DNA from: FEN-1219 sp963713355
GTDB taxonomy: Bacteria > Pseudomonadota > Gammaproteobacteria > Steroidobacterales > Rariloculaceae
Direction of reading: 5' to 3'
DNA length: 64,000 nucleotides
Assembly: GCA_963713355.1 (NCBI GenBank)
Contig: CAVQLK010000001.1
Location: forward strand, 199,295-263,294
Numbering within the stretch: the stretch's first letter is position 1; each line of letters opens with the position of its first letter. The notes below the pieces were generated by a model that made no database searches, was not told where the DNA came from, and was given only the letters and a program-made list of their open reading frames with translations. The translations under genes and the position numbers were made by a program. Shown one piece after another: positions 1 to 8,756 of this stretch.

Positions 1-601
1 GGCCCTGATGCAGGTTCTGGAACAAGCTCTGAAGCTGGTTCGTCATCTCTTCCATGCCGGGCGGAGCCATGATCTCGACGCCGACGGTCGGCGCCGCGAC
101 GTCGAGCTCGACTTCGCGCTCGGCGAGCTCGCCTTCGCGCAGCATCTTGCGGAAGCGCTGCCGCGTGTCACGGCCGGCGTCGTCGCGCGAGCCCGGCAGC
201 AGCGCGTCGAGCAGCCGATCCTCGGCGGCATCCTTGGCGCGATCCGCGACCCGCGTGACGGCTTCCTCGCGCATCAGCTTGACGGCCATGTCGACCAAGT
301 CGCGCACGATCGAGTCGACGTCGCGGCCGACGTAGCCGACCTCGGTGAACTTCGTCGCTTCGACCTTGATGAACGGCGCGTGCGCGAGTTTCGCGAGCCG
401 GCGCGCGATTTCGGTCTTGCCGACGCCCGTCGGCCCGATCATCAGGATGTTCTTCGGCGTGATCTCGCTGCGCAACGGCTCCTTGATCTGGGCGCGGCGC
501 CAACGGTTGCGCAAAGCGATCGCGACGGCGCGCTTCGCGTCATGCTGGCCGATGATGTGCTTGTCGAGCTCCTCGACGATCTCGCGGGGCGTCATCGACA
601 T
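1..601 (-). CDS. hslU: ATP-dependent protease ATPase subunit HslU (C-terminus cut by window edge)
   Basis: HslU is the AAA+ unfoldase that feeds substrates into the HslV peptidase in the cytoplasm. The minus-strand frame is open from the ATG at 601 to the window edge, about 200 codons, so the C-terminal half is missing. The start reads MSMTPREIVEELDKHIIGQ, the family N-terminus that recognises the nucleotide. A Walker A loop GPTGVGKTE and the stretch FIKVEATKFTEVGYVGRDV follow, then the charged I-domain begins. It starts 5 bases after the hslV stop, so the two genes are co-transcribed. Confidence 0.95.
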   Translation of the reverse strand, partial: MSMTPREIVEELDKHIIGQHDAKRAVAIALRNRWRRAQIKEPLRSEITPKNILMIGPTGVGKTEIARRLAKLAHAPFIKVEATKFTEVGYVGRDVDSIVRDLVDMAVKLMREEAVTRVADRAKDAAEDRLLDALLPGSRDDAGRDTRQRFRKMLREGELAEREVELDVAAPTVGVEIMAPPGMEEMTNQLQSLFQNLHQG

Positions 602-605
602 GGCG

Positions 606-1136
606 CTACAGCTCCTCGACCGTGATCGAGGTATTCGTGTAGATGCAGATCTCGCCGGCGATCCCGAGCGCCTTCTCGACGATTGCGCGCGCCTCGAGCT
701 GGGTGTTCTCGTAGAGTGCGAGCGCTGCTGCTTGTGCGTACCCACCGCCCGAGCCTATCGCAAGCAGGTCGTGCTGGGGCTCGATGACGTCGCCCGTGCC
801 CGAGATCAGCAGGGAGTTCTCTTTGTCGGCGACGATCAAGAGCGCCTCGAGCCGGCGCAGCATACGGTCCGTGCGCCAGTCCTTCGCGAGCTCGATCGCC
901 GCGCGCATGAGGTTGCCGTGCTTCGTGAGCTTCGCCTCGAAGTAGTCGAACAGCGTGAACGCGTCGGCGGCGCCGCCGGCGAACCCCGCGAGCACCTTGC
1001 CGTCCGCGAGCCGCCGGACCTTGCGCGCGTTGCCCTTCATGACCTGGTTGCCGAGCGTGACTTGCCCGTCCCCGCCGAGCGCGACGCGGCCGTTGCGGCG
1101 CACGCACACGATCGTCGTACCGTGAAACTGGGTCAT
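606..1136 (-). CDS. hslV: ATP-dependent protease peptidase subunit HslV
   Basis: This is the proteasome-like threonine peptidase of the HslUV complex. The chosen start gives MTQFHGTTIVCVRRNG; removal of the first residues exposes the catalytic N-terminal Thr of TTIV. GGDGQVTLGNQVMK and the GSGGGYAQAAALAL block are family landmarks. The length of 176 residues is normal. An alternative ATG lies 12 bases upstream at 1148, but the shorter form matches known HslV N-termini better. It lies between xerC and hslU in one minus-strand run. Confidence 0.95.
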   Translation of the reverse strand: MTQFHGTTIVCVRRNGRVALGGDGQVTLGNQVMKGNARKVRRLADGKVLAGFAGGAADAFTLFDYFEAKLTKHGNLMRAAIELAKDWRTDRMLRRLEALLIVADKENSLLISGTGDVIEPQHDLLAIGSGGGYAQAAALALYENTQLEARAIVEKALGIAGEICIYTNTSITVEEL

Positions 1137-1188
1137 GGGGGCGCTCATGCAGCGATTTTAAGCCAGCGGCGCGCAGAGCGCCGCTGTG

Positions 1189-2091
1189 TTACTTGGCCGG
1201 ACGCTGCTTTTTCGCGCGGGGATGCGCCTCGTCGTAGACCTTGGCGAGATGCTGAAAGTCGACGTGCGTGTAGATCTGTGTCGTCGACAGGCTGGCATGA
1301 CCCAGCAGCTCCTGCACGGCGCGCAGGTTGCGGCTCGACTCGAGGAGGTGCGTCGCGAATGAGTGCCGCAGCATGTGCGGATGCACGTTCGTCGGCGCGC
1401 CCTGGCGCTTCGCCCATGCATTGACGCGCTTCTGGACGGTGCGGGGGTTCACGCGCGCGCCGCGCCGGCCCACGAACAGGGCCGTCTCGGCCGAGCGCGC
1501 GAGCTCCCGGCGCACGGCGAGCCAATCGTGGAGCGCCGCAAGCGCCTGTTTACCGACGGGAACCACGCGCGCTTTGGAGCCCTTACCGAGGACGCGAACG
1601 GTGCGGTCGACCGTGTCGACGTCGCCGAGATTGAGCCCGACGAGCTCCGCGAGCCTCAGGCCCGACGAATAGAACAACTCGAGCATCGCACGATCGCGCA
1701 GCGTCTCTGGATCGTCGCCGCTGATCGCAAGCAAGCTCGCGACTTGGTCCGGATCGAGCGTCGCCGGCAAGCGGCGCGGCGCTTTCGGAGCTTGCACATG
1801 AACGCCGGGGTTGCTCTTCAAGACGCCCATCTCGATCAGGTAATTCAAGAACGTTCGCACGGCCGACAGCCGGCGCGCGACGCTGCGCGCGCCTAAGCCC
1901 TTGCGATGGCTCTCCGCCGCGAAGCGGCGGATGGCGAACGAGTCGAGCGCTTTGAACGAGGCGAGCTGCTCGCGCTCGCAGAACGCGAGCAACGCGTCCA
2001 GGTCGTGCTCGTAGGCGGCGACCGTGTGCGGTGAAAGCCGCCGTTCCGTCGCGAGACGTTGCAGAAAGGCGGCGAGCTCGTCTCGACCCAC
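1189..2091 (-). CDS. xerC: Tyrosine recombinase XerC
   Basis: XerC, with XerD, resolves chromosome dimers at dif. The protein has 300 residues with an N-terminal SAM-like core-binding domain (about 1-90) and a C-terminal catalytic domain. Visible catalytic residues are Arg146 (SSGLRLAEL), Lys170 (LGKGSKARV), His239 and Arg242 (HPHMLRHSF), His265 (LLGHASLST) and Tyr274 (QIYTH). The gene lies 2 bases after the DUF484 gene in the dapF-DUF484-xerC order usual in gammaproteobacteria. That context and the full catalytic set favour XerC over an integrase. Confidence 0.95.
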   Translation of the reverse strand: MGRDELAAFLQRLATERRLSPHTVAAYEHDLDALLAFCEREQLASFKALDSFAIRRFAAESHRKGLGARSVARRLSAVRTFLNYLIEMGVLKSNPGVHVQAPKAPRRLPATLDPDQVASLLAISGDDPETLRDRAMLELFYSSGLRLAELVGLNLGDVDTVDRTVRVLGKGSKARVVPVGKQALAALHDWLAVRRELARSAETALFVGRRGARVNPRTVQKRVNAWAKRQGAPTNVHPHMLRHSFATHLLESSRNLRAVQELLGHASLSTTQIYTHVDFQHLAKVYDEAHPRAKKQRPAK

Positions 2092-2093
2092 GA

Positions 2094-2804
2094 CTACTCG
2101 TTGCGGATCGCGACGGCCAAAACCTCACCCAAGCGCGCGAGGAAATCCATTCGCTTGCCGGGATGGAAGTGATCGGGATCGCGGCTGCCAATGATCAGGA
2201 AGCCGAGCTTCGATTCGGTGCCGAGCGGCACGAGCGCCGCCGAGCTGATGACATCCGCATCGCGCTCGAAGACATTCTTCTGCCGATCGCGCAACGGCCC
2301 GCAGCGCGGCTTGGCCGCGCGCAAGAACGCCGCGAACGGCCGCACGTCGGGATCGTCGGGATCCATTCGTCTGACGAAGCCATCGCGCAAGGCCTCGGCG
2401 GGCGCAGCGGCGAACAGCACGAGCACGGCACGCTCGGCCGCAAAATCCTCGCGCAGGCCCGTCTCGAGACGCTCGAGGCGCTGGATCAACGTCGGCGCAC
2501 GCATCAGCTTCAGGCAAAGCTGGTGAATCTTGTCGGCGAGCGCGTCGTTTTGTTTCGCGACGGCGACGAGATCCTTGAGCTGGCGCTCGAGCTGCGTGTT
2601 GCGTGTTCGGAGCATCGAGACTTGGCGCTCGACGAGGGAGATCGTGGCTCCGCCCGCGCGGTGCGGCAGCTTGAGCCCGAGCACCAACGGCGCGTGGCGC
2701 TCGAAGAAGTCGGGGTGACCCTTCAGATAGTCGGCGATCGAGTCCTCGGACACCGGCTCCGTCAATGGAGCGCCGACGGCTGCCCCGCTGTGCTGCTGAC
2801 TCAT
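2094..2804 (-). CDS. DUF484 family protein
   Basis: This 236-residue protein belongs to the DUF484 family, which has a GAF-like fold and no firmly known function. The N-terminal motif SIADYLKGHPDFFERHAPLV is diagnostic. A short coiled-coil-like stretch follows (SMLRTRNTQLERQLKDLV), then the GAF-like region. The start at 2804 was chosen because its ATG overlaps the dapF stop (ATGA), implying translational coupling. The same dapF-DUF484-xerC order occurs in Pseudomonas. Confidence 0.88.
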   Translation of the reverse strand: MSQQHSGAAVGAPLTEPVSEDSIADYLKGHPDFFERHAPLVLGLKLPHRAGGATISLVERQVSMLRTRNTQLERQLKDLVAVAKQNDALADKIHQLCLKLMRAPTLIQRLERLETGLREDFAAERAVLVLFAAAPAEALRDGFVRRMDPDDPDVRPFAAFLRAAKPRCGPLRDRQKNVFERDADVISSAALVPLGTESKLGFLIIGSRDPDHFHPGKRMDFLARLGEVLAVAIRNE

Positions 2805-3622
2805 AGTTCGATGTAGCCCTCGTACACCGCTGCCGTGGGGCCAGTTTGCCACAGCGGCGCGCCGGGTCCAGGCCAATTCACTTCGAGCGTGCCGCCCGGC
2901 AGATCGACGGCGACTTTTTCGCCGAGCAGCCCCCAACGACGACCGACGGCTACGGCGGCCGCGGCACCGGTGCCGCAGGCCGGCGTTTCGCCGACGCCGC
3001 GCTCGTAAACGCGCAATCGGATGCGGTGCTCGTCGACGCGCTCCATGAATCCCACGTTGACGCGACGCGGAAAGCTCGCGTGCCGCTGGAATGCCGCTCC
3101 GAGCCGCTCGACCGGCGCCGTCGCGACGGATGCGGTCGCGATCACGGCGTGCGGATTGCCCATCGACACGGCCCCGAGCTCGACGGTCTCGCCTTCGACG
3201 TCGATACGGTAGCGGTCGCGTTCCTCGCCGGCGGCGAACGGCAGGGAGCTCGGGCGAAAATCAGGGATTCCTAAGTTGACGCTGACCTCATCCGGCGAGC
3301 GCACGCGCGCCGCGATTGCGCCGGCTGGGCTGACGAGCGTCAGCTCGGCGCCGAATCGCGGAGCGAGAAAGCGTGCCAAGCACCGCACGCCGTTGCCGCA
3401 CTGCTCGACCTCGCCGCCATCGGCATTGAAATTGCGGTAGCTTGCGTCGCCGCCCCGTGGATCGCCGTTTGCGACGAGCAATAGCTGATCGAAGCCCACG
3501 CCACGGCGACGGTCGGCCCACCGCCTGATCAGCTCGGCGTTCGGCGGCGCACGGTCTGCGGGCCATTCGACGACCATGAAGTCGTTGCCGAGGCCGTTCA
3601 TCTTCGTGAAAGCGAGCTTCAT
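2801..3622 (-). CDS. dapF: Diaminopimelate epimerase
   Basis: DapF converts LL- to meso-diaminopimelate for lysine and peptidoglycan synthesis. It has 273 residues and starts MKLAFTKMNGLGNDFMVVEW. The two catalytic cysteines are seen in VEQCGNGVRC and ETPACGTGAAA. A longer frame reaches 3751, but the conserved FTKMNGLGNDF start fixes the ATG at 3622. It is the first gene of the minus-strand dapF-DUF484-xerC-hslV-hslU run. Confidence 0.96.
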   Translation of the reverse strand: MKLAFTKMNGLGNDFMVVEWPADRAPPNAELIRRWADRRRGVGFDQLLLVANGDPRGGDASYRNFNADGGEVEQCGNGVRCLARFLAPRFGAELTLVSPAGAIAARVRSPDEVSVNLGIPDFRPSSLPFAAGEERDRYRIDVEGETVELGAVSMGNPHAVIATASVATAPVERLGAAFQRHASFPRRVNVGFMERVDEHRIRLRVYERGVGETPACGTGAAAAVAVGRRWGLLGEKVAVDLPGGTLEVNWPGPGAPLWQTGPTAAVYEGYIEL

Positions 3623-3819
3623 GGCGGTGCGATCGGCAGACGTCGCGGGGCTCCCCGCAGAGGGGCCGTATCTTAGGCCAAAAGACGCAGAGACAAGTCC
3701 TGCAGCCTTGGAGACGTCCCCGAGTCGCGTGACGGTCGCTCTAATGGACATTTGTCATAAGCCTGGCTAACTTACGCGGTCTCGCGGACGCCAGAACAAC
3801 AATTCCAAGCGGAGAGTAC

Positions 3820-4467
3820 ATGCGACACATTCTTGTGACCAACGCGAAGGGCGGTTGTGGCAAAAGCACCATCGCCACGAGCCTCGCCGCCTATTTTGCT
3901 TCCGAAGGCCATGCGACGGCGCTCGCAGATTTCGACCCGCAGGCTTCCGCTTTGTCGTGGCTCGAGCAGCGCCCGGCCGATTACGCGCCGATCGCCGCCG
4001 TCCGCGGCTTCGAGACGGGCCTGAAAACCGTGCCGCGCAACACAGAGTACGTCGTCATCGACTCGCCGGCCGGCTCTTACGGCAAAGATCTGACGGAGCT
4101 CGTGCGCAAAGCGGAGACGATCGTCGTGCCCGTGTTGCCGTCGCCGATCGACATCAAGGCCGCCGAGCGCTTCGTCGATGATCTGCTGAACATCGGCAAG
4201 GTCGCCGACAAGAAGGCGAAGGCCGCCCTCGTCGCGAACCGCGTCCGCGAGAACACGTTGATCTTCGAAGAGCTCGACTCCGTGCTGTCACGGCTCAAGG
4301 TGCCCTACATCGCACAGTTCCGCGAGGCGCAGAACTACAACCGCGCGTATCAGCGCGGCCTCGGCGTGCACGAGCTGCCTCCGTATCTCGCCTGGCCCGA
4401 TTGGGAGCAGTGGGACCCGTTGATCGAGTGGCTCGATTCGCGACGCTCGCAGCCGAAAGCCGGCTGA
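3820..4467 (+). CDS. ParA-family (MinD/ParA-like) ATPase, orphan
   Basis: This is a 215-residue ParA-type P-loop ATPase. The deviant Walker A motif KGGCGKST lies at residues 10-17, DFDPQASALSW corresponds to the switch region, and VIDSPAG is the Walker B-like strand. It is shorter than chromosomal ParA and has no adjacent parB; the true parA/parB pair lies at 59.5-61.3 kb. It runs opposite to both flanking genes (dapF upstream, hemY downstream). Orphan ParA-like ATPases position varied cargos such as chemoreceptor arrays or carboxysomes; the cargo here is unknown. Confidence 0.85.
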   Translation: MRHILVTNAKGGCGKSTIATSLAAYFASEGHATALADFDPQASALSWLEQRPADYAPIAAVRGFETGLKTVPRNTEYVVIDSPAGSYGKDLTELVRKAETIVVPVLPSPIDIKAAERFVDDLLNIGKVADKKAKAALVANRVRENTLIFEELDSVLSRLKVPYIAQFREAQNYNRAYQRGLGVHELPPYLAWPDWEQWDPLIEWLDSRRSQPKAG

Positions 4468-4470
4468 ACG

Positions 4471-5700
4471 CTAATCCCCCACCTTGATCTCCGCGTCGCG
4501 CGCCGGTGCCGCGAGGCCGCGCGAGGGCGGCAATGGCTCGGCCGCCGCCGGGCTCACGAGCTGCAGCCCCGACTTGAACGCGAGCAACGCGCCGTCGTCC
4601 TCGCCGAGCTGCGCGAGCAACCGGCCATAGAGCGCGTAGGCGTCGGGCGCTGGCGCCAATGCCAAGCTCGACTCGAGATAGCTGCGCGCCTTTCCCCAGA
4701 GCTCGTTCGCCATCGAGAGACGCGCGGCCGCCGTCAGCAGCGCCGCGTCGTCGGGATGAGCCTTGAGCCAGGTCTCCGCGTGCTTCAGCTGCTTCGCGGG
4801 ATCCGCTCCACGCACCTGGCCGTAGCTTTGCACGAGCGCCGGGTGCCACTCCCGCTTCAAAGCCGCGCGCAGCTCGCGCTCTGCTTCGCCGCCTTGCCCA
4901 AAGCGCGCGAGCGCCAGTGCGCGCTCCGCGACGACGGGGGGCGACGCGCGCAGCTCGCTCGGCAACGTTTCCCAAACCTCCACGAAGCGCTCGGCAGTGA
5001 TATCGCTGCGCGAGAGCTCGCCTTCGACGGCGAGCTTTGCGAGTTGCGCGCGCTCGGCCGCCGGCAACGCTGCTCGCGCGAGGCTCGGCAGCAAATCGAG
5101 AAGCTGCGCGCGGTCGCCGAGCGCGCGATACGCGCGCGCCAAGAGCGCGACAGCGGCCGGCTGATCCGACCTTTCGAGCGCCTTCAACGTCGCAACGGCG
5201 GCTGCCGGGTCGCCCGCTTGCAGCTGCAGCTGCGCGCGCGTCAGCTGCGCGCTCGTCGCTCCTTCCTCGGAGATGCTTTGCGCGAGCGCGAGCCATTGGT
5301 CGCGCCGTTCGACGGCGCCCTGCAGCTGCGCCGCATGCGCCGCGAGCAGGTAATTCGCGAGCGGCGCATCCGCCTGCTTCAAGCCTTGCGTCAGGAGGCG
5401 CTCGCTGCGGGCCCAGTTGCCTTCGACGAGCTGCGCGAGCCCCGCCGCGAAATCGCTGTCGCGGCGCTCGAGCCGGCGGTGTGAGCGTGCCGCGCGCCAA
5501 CGCCGCGGCGCTTCCGCAACCGCGACGAGAGCGCGCACGAGGACGTACGCCGCGACGAGCACGATGACAAGGCCGGGCAGCGACATCTCGACCACATAAC
5601 CGCGGAAGCTCAAGAGGACGTAACCGCGATCGGCGAGCAGGAAGTGCGCAAGGAATGCGCCGAGCAATACCGTGAGCAGAGCCGCCGCGCCGAAGCGCAT
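4471..5700 (-). CDS. hemY: HemY-type membrane TPR protein
   Basis: This 409-residue inner-membrane protein carries the HemY N-terminal domain. Two membrane segments (about 5-25 and 40-65) flank a short periplasmic piece, followed by a long cytoplasmic helical repeat region of TPR character. It belongs to the proteobacterial hem operon; it is not the protoporphyrinogen oxidase of the same name, and its exact role is unsettled. Its start overlaps the hemX stop at 5700. The low-complexity Ala/Leu/Arg composition fits helical repeats. Confidence 0.85.
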   Translation of the reverse strand: MRFGAAALLTVLLGAFLAHFLLADRGYVLLSFRGYVVEMSLPGLVIVLVAAYVLVRALVAVAEAPRRWRAARSHRRLERRDSDFAAGLAQLVEGNWARSERLLTQGLKQADAPLANYLLAAHAAQLQGAVERRDQWLALAQSISEEGATSAQLTRAQLQLQAGDPAAAVATLKALERSDQPAAVALLARAYRALGDRAQLLDLLPSLARAALPAAERAQLAKLAVEGELSRSDITAERFVEVWETLPSELRASPPVVAERALALARFGQGGEAERELRAALKREWHPALVQSYGQVRGADPAKQLKHAETWLKAHPDDAALLTAAARLSMANELWGKARSYLESSLALAPAPDAYALYGRLLAQLGEDDGALLAFKSGLQLVSPAAAEPLPPSRGLAAPARDAEIKVGD

Positions 5701-6845
5701 CAGCGCGGCTCGTTGCGCTGCGCGCGCAACAAATTCAAAGAGCCGCTGATGTCGGGGCGCTCGGGGTTCACGTCGAAGGCGCGCAGCTCGCCGAGCAAGG
5801 CCAGCGCGCCCTCGACGTCGGCCGCCGCAGAGTCGAAGTCACGGCGCAGCAGCGTGATTGCCGTTTCGAGCCCGCTGACGAAGGCCTGCTCGTCGGCGCG
5901 CAGTGCCGCGATGCGGGCGAGCTCGAGCTCGATCTGAAGTTGGCGGCGCGCGAGCTGCCGCTCGGCGGCCGATAGCGCCTGCGGCACCGGATCGTCAGCT
6001 CGTTCGACGCGGATGAGATCGAGCAGCGTGCTCTTGATCGCGAGCCAGAGCCGCCCGATGCCGGGCTCGACGTCGAGCTCGGCATCCGCTTCGTTGCGGC
6101 GATTCAGCGGCACGTTTCCGCGCAGCGGCAGCTCGTCGGCGCGGGCCGACAGCCGGCCGAGGCTGAAGACGATGCCTTCGATATCGGGCAGGCGCAGGCT
6201 GCGCAGCGCGAGCAGCTCGCCGGCGATCGCGTCGCGCGCGGGCACGAGCTCCGGATTGCCGAGCTCGGCGAGCCGGCCGTCGGCGAGCTCGAGCGCCGTC
6301 ACGGCGCTCTCGAAATTTCGCGTCAACGCGAGCTCCGTGTTCGCGACGGCCAGGTAGTACTCGGCTTCGGAGCGAAGCAGCTCGGCGCGCGCGTCGAACG
6401 AGCCGCCTTGCACGGCGTCGAGCCGCTCCTCGATTTCCATCAACCGGCCCGGCATCGAATCGAGGCGCTCGCCCAAGCTCGTGCTCGACTGCCGCAGAGC
6501 CGCGACATCGGCGTCGACATCGTCGAGGCCGTCCTGCAGTGCTCGCTGCTCGGCGCGAACGCGCGCCAGCGCTTCGGCGGCGGCTGCATCCGTCTCGTCG
6601 AGCGAGACGTAGAACTGACGGTACTGCCACCACAGCATGCCGGCCACCATGACGGCGAGGAACGCGAGCAGCAGCGCCACAGAGCTCGAGAGCACGGCAC
6701 GTTGCACGCCGCGCGCCGGCTCCGGCGCCGCGGCGGGCCGCGTGCGAGCCGCGTTGTCGGCGTCAAGCGAGCTCGCGAGGCTCGCCCACTCCTCGTCAGC
6801 GGCTGGCGCGCGCGGCGCAGCATCGGGTCGGGGCGTATCCGTCAT
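5700..6845 (-). CDS. hemX: HemX-like membrane protein (uroporphyrinogen-III C-methyltransferase-like family)
   Basis: This is a single-pass membrane protein of 381 residues. A proline-rich cytoplasmic start is followed by a transmembrane segment near residues 50-72 (LSSSVALLLAFLAVMVAGML) and a periplasmic coiled coil beginning WWQYRQFYVSLDET. Despite the family name it is not thought to be a methyltransferase. The ATG at 6845 is preferred over 6851 because GAAGG then lies 6 bases upstream. In many gammaproteobacteria hemC and hemD precede this gene; here the response regulator is directly upstream. Confidence 0.85.
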   Translation of the reverse strand: MTDTPRPDAAPRAPAADEEWASLASSLDADNAARTRPAAAPEPARGVQRAVLSSSVALLLAFLAVMVAGMLWWQYRQFYVSLDETDAAAAEALARVRAEQRALQDGLDDVDADVAALRQSSTSLGERLDSMPGRLMEIEERLDAVQGGSFDARAELLRSEAEYYLAVANTELALTRNFESAVTALELADGRLAELGNPELVPARDAIAGELLALRSLRLPDIEGIVFSLGRLSARADELPLRGNVPLNRRNEADAELDVEPGIGRLWLAIKSTLLDLIRVERADDPVPQALSAAERQLARRQLQIELELARIAALRADEQAFVSGLETAITLLRRDFDSAAADVEGALALLGELRAFDVNPERPDISGSLNLLRAQRNEPR

Positions 6846-6858
6846 CGGCATCCTTCGC

Positions 6859-7611
6859 TCAGTGGCTGGCCAAGCGCTTGCGCAGCTCCGTGAGCTGCCG
6901 CCGGCTGACCGCGAGCGGCTCGGGCTCGCCGCGCAGCTTGAGCGCGTACCCGTCCTCGCCGCCGGCCCGCTCGAGAGCCTCGACGTGCGCGATAGCGACG
7001 AGCACGCTGCGATGCGCGCGGACGAAGTCGCGTGCGAACTCTTCCTCGAGCTGCTTCAACGACTCGTCGATGAGGTCCTCGCCGTGGCTGTGGCGCACGG
7101 TGACGTATTTTTGATCGGCTCGAAAGTAGCGAATGTCCTTGACGGGGATCAGCTTCAGCTCATCGCGGAGACGGGCAGCGACGTGCTGGCGCGCCGCGAG
7201 CGGCGCCGCCGGCGTACTGAGGCCGAGCAACTGCGGCGCACGCAGCCGCGACGCCTGCTTCAGCGCTTGCGCAAGGCGCTCGCTGCGCACGGGCTTCAGC
7301 AGGTAGCCGATCGCCTGCGAGTCGAACGCTTCGAGCGCGTACTCGTCGTAGGCCGTCGTGAAAACGATCGCCGGCGGGTTCTCGAGCGCGCCGAGGTGGC
7401 GCGCGACCTCGATGCCCGTCATGCCCGGCATGCGAATGTCGAGCAGCACGACGGCCGGCTTCAACTTACCGACGAGCGGCAGTGCGTCGACGCCGTTCGA
7501 GCAGACGCCCGCGACGTCACATCCCGGCAGCTCAGCGACGAGCCGCTGCAGACGCTCGCGCGCCGGCAGCTCATCGTCGACGATCAGCACGCTCAGCGGT
7601 ACCGCGTTCAT
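6859..7611 (-). CDS. LytTR-family response regulator (AlgR-like)
   Basis: This 250-residue protein has a receiver domain (SVLIVDDELPARERL; phospho-acceptor Asp in VVLLDIRMPGMTG; conserved Lys in GYLLKPV) and a C-terminal LytTR DNA-binding domain (KLIPVKDIRYFRADQKYVTV). It resembles AlgR, which also sits beside hem genes in Pseudomonas. Its ATG overlaps the stop of the upstream kinase gene (7608-7611), so the pair is translationally coupled. The regulated genes cannot be read from the window. Confidence 0.9.
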   Translation of the reverse strand: MNAVPLSVLIVDDELPARERLQRLVAELPGCDVAGVCSNGVDALPLVGKLKPAVVLLDIRMPGMTGIEVARHLGALENPPAIVFTTAYDEYALEAFDSQAIGYLLKPVRSERLAQALKQASRLRAPQLLGLSTPAAPLAARQHVAARLRDELKLIPVKDIRYFRADQKYVTVRHSHGEDLIDESLKQLEEEFARDFVRAHRSVLVAIAHVEALERAGGEDGYALKLRGEPEPLAVSRRQLTELRKRLASH

Positions 7612-8756
7612 TCGGAGTACGGAAAGCGCAGGGTGACTCGATAAAGGCCGGGCGCCTGCTCGACCTCGAGCGAGCCGCGCCCGCCGTACGCAAGATCGAG
7701 GCGCTGGCGAATGTTGTCGAGCGCGAGCCGATTGCCCGTGCGGGGCTCGCCAGACGCGCCGGCTTCCGCGACGGGATTGCTGACGACGAGCTCGACCTCG
7801 CCGTCGACGACGCGGCCCGAGACCGTCACCGTGCCGCCGCGCTCGAGCGGCTCGATGCCGTGATAGATCGCATTCTCGAGCAACGGCTGCACCGTAAGGC
7901 CCGGCACGAAAGCACGCATCGGCAGCGAGCCGACGTCCCAGCGCACATCGAGCCTACACCCAAGCCGCAGCGCTTCGATGCGCTGGTAGATGCGCGTTAG
8001 CTCGAGCTCCTCCTTGAGCCTGAGCGGCGTGTGCGAGTCGCGCAGCGTCGCGCGAAACAGATCGGCGAGATCCTCGACGGCCTCCTCGGCACGTTTAGGG
8101 TCGCTGCGCGTCAGCGCGGCGATCGTGTTCATGCTGTTGAACAGGAAGTGCGGCCGAATCCGCGCCTGTAGCGCTTGAATGCGCGACAGCGCTTCAGCGC
8201 GCACGTGCTTCTGCCATTGATGAGTGACGAAGAAATACCGCAGCAGCAGGGCCGTGACGATCAGCGCGATGCCGCCGTTGCGCAGCAGAAACGGCCAGTG
8301 CTCGGTGGGCCGCTCGATGCCGACCCTGCCGAAGGCCGTGCCGAGCCACAGCGCAAGCTCCGAAATCAGCACGGTGTTCAGCAATATGAGAATGAACGCA
8401 GCCGCGGAGCTCTGCGCCACCGTGAGCCGCGCTAGCCAACGGCGCGAGTAGCAGAGCAGCGCCGCATTCGTCAGCCCGAGCCACTGGAGAAACATCGAGA
8501 GCCGCGCGAGCTCCGTGAGAAAAGGTGCGTCGGGCCGCGCGAGCGCAAGCGTGACCGCGACGAGCTCCGCGATGAGCACGACGGCGAACACCATGCGCGT
8601 CGCGCAAAAGTCGGGGATATAGAACTCGTCGAAGCGCGAGTCGAGAACGGCCGTGAACGCAGGCACCTTCGCGGCGCTCGCGCGCGGCGGCGGAATCAAC
8701 GTCGTGCGCGGCGGACGGTCTTCGGAGGGTCGCTCAATCGCACCAGTCTTGGACAT
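7608..8756 (-). CDS. Sensor histidine kinase, LytS/AlgZ-like
   Basis: This 382-residue membrane histidine kinase starts MSKTGAIERPSEDRPP. About four hydrophobic segments lie in the first half. The His-kinase box ALQARIRPHFLFNSMNTIAA marks the LytS/YehU class, and an ATPase domain follows with VQPLLENAIYHGIE. The frame is open much further upstream, but the 8756 start leaves only a small overlap with the DUF4124 gene. It pairs with the downstream LytTR regulator, as AlgZ pairs with AlgR. The signal it senses is unknown. Confidence 0.9.
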   Translation of the reverse strand: MSKTGAIERPSEDRPPRTTLIPPPRASAAKVPAFTAVLDSRFDEFYIPDFCATRMVFAVVLIAELVAVTLALARPDAPFLTELARLSMFLQWLGLTNAALLCYSRRWLARLTVAQSSAAAFILILLNTVLISELALWLGTAFGRVGIERPTEHWPFLLRNGGIALIVTALLLRYFFVTHQWQKHVRAEALSRIQALQARIRPHFLFNSMNTIAALTRSDPKRAEEAVEDLADLFRATLRDSHTPLRLKEELELTRIYQRIEALRLGCRLDVRWDVGSLPMRAFVPGLTVQPLLENAIYHGIEPLERGGTVTVSGRVVDGEVELVVSNPVAEAGASGEPRTGNRLALDNIRQRLDLAYGGRGSLEVEQAPGLYRVTLRFPYSE

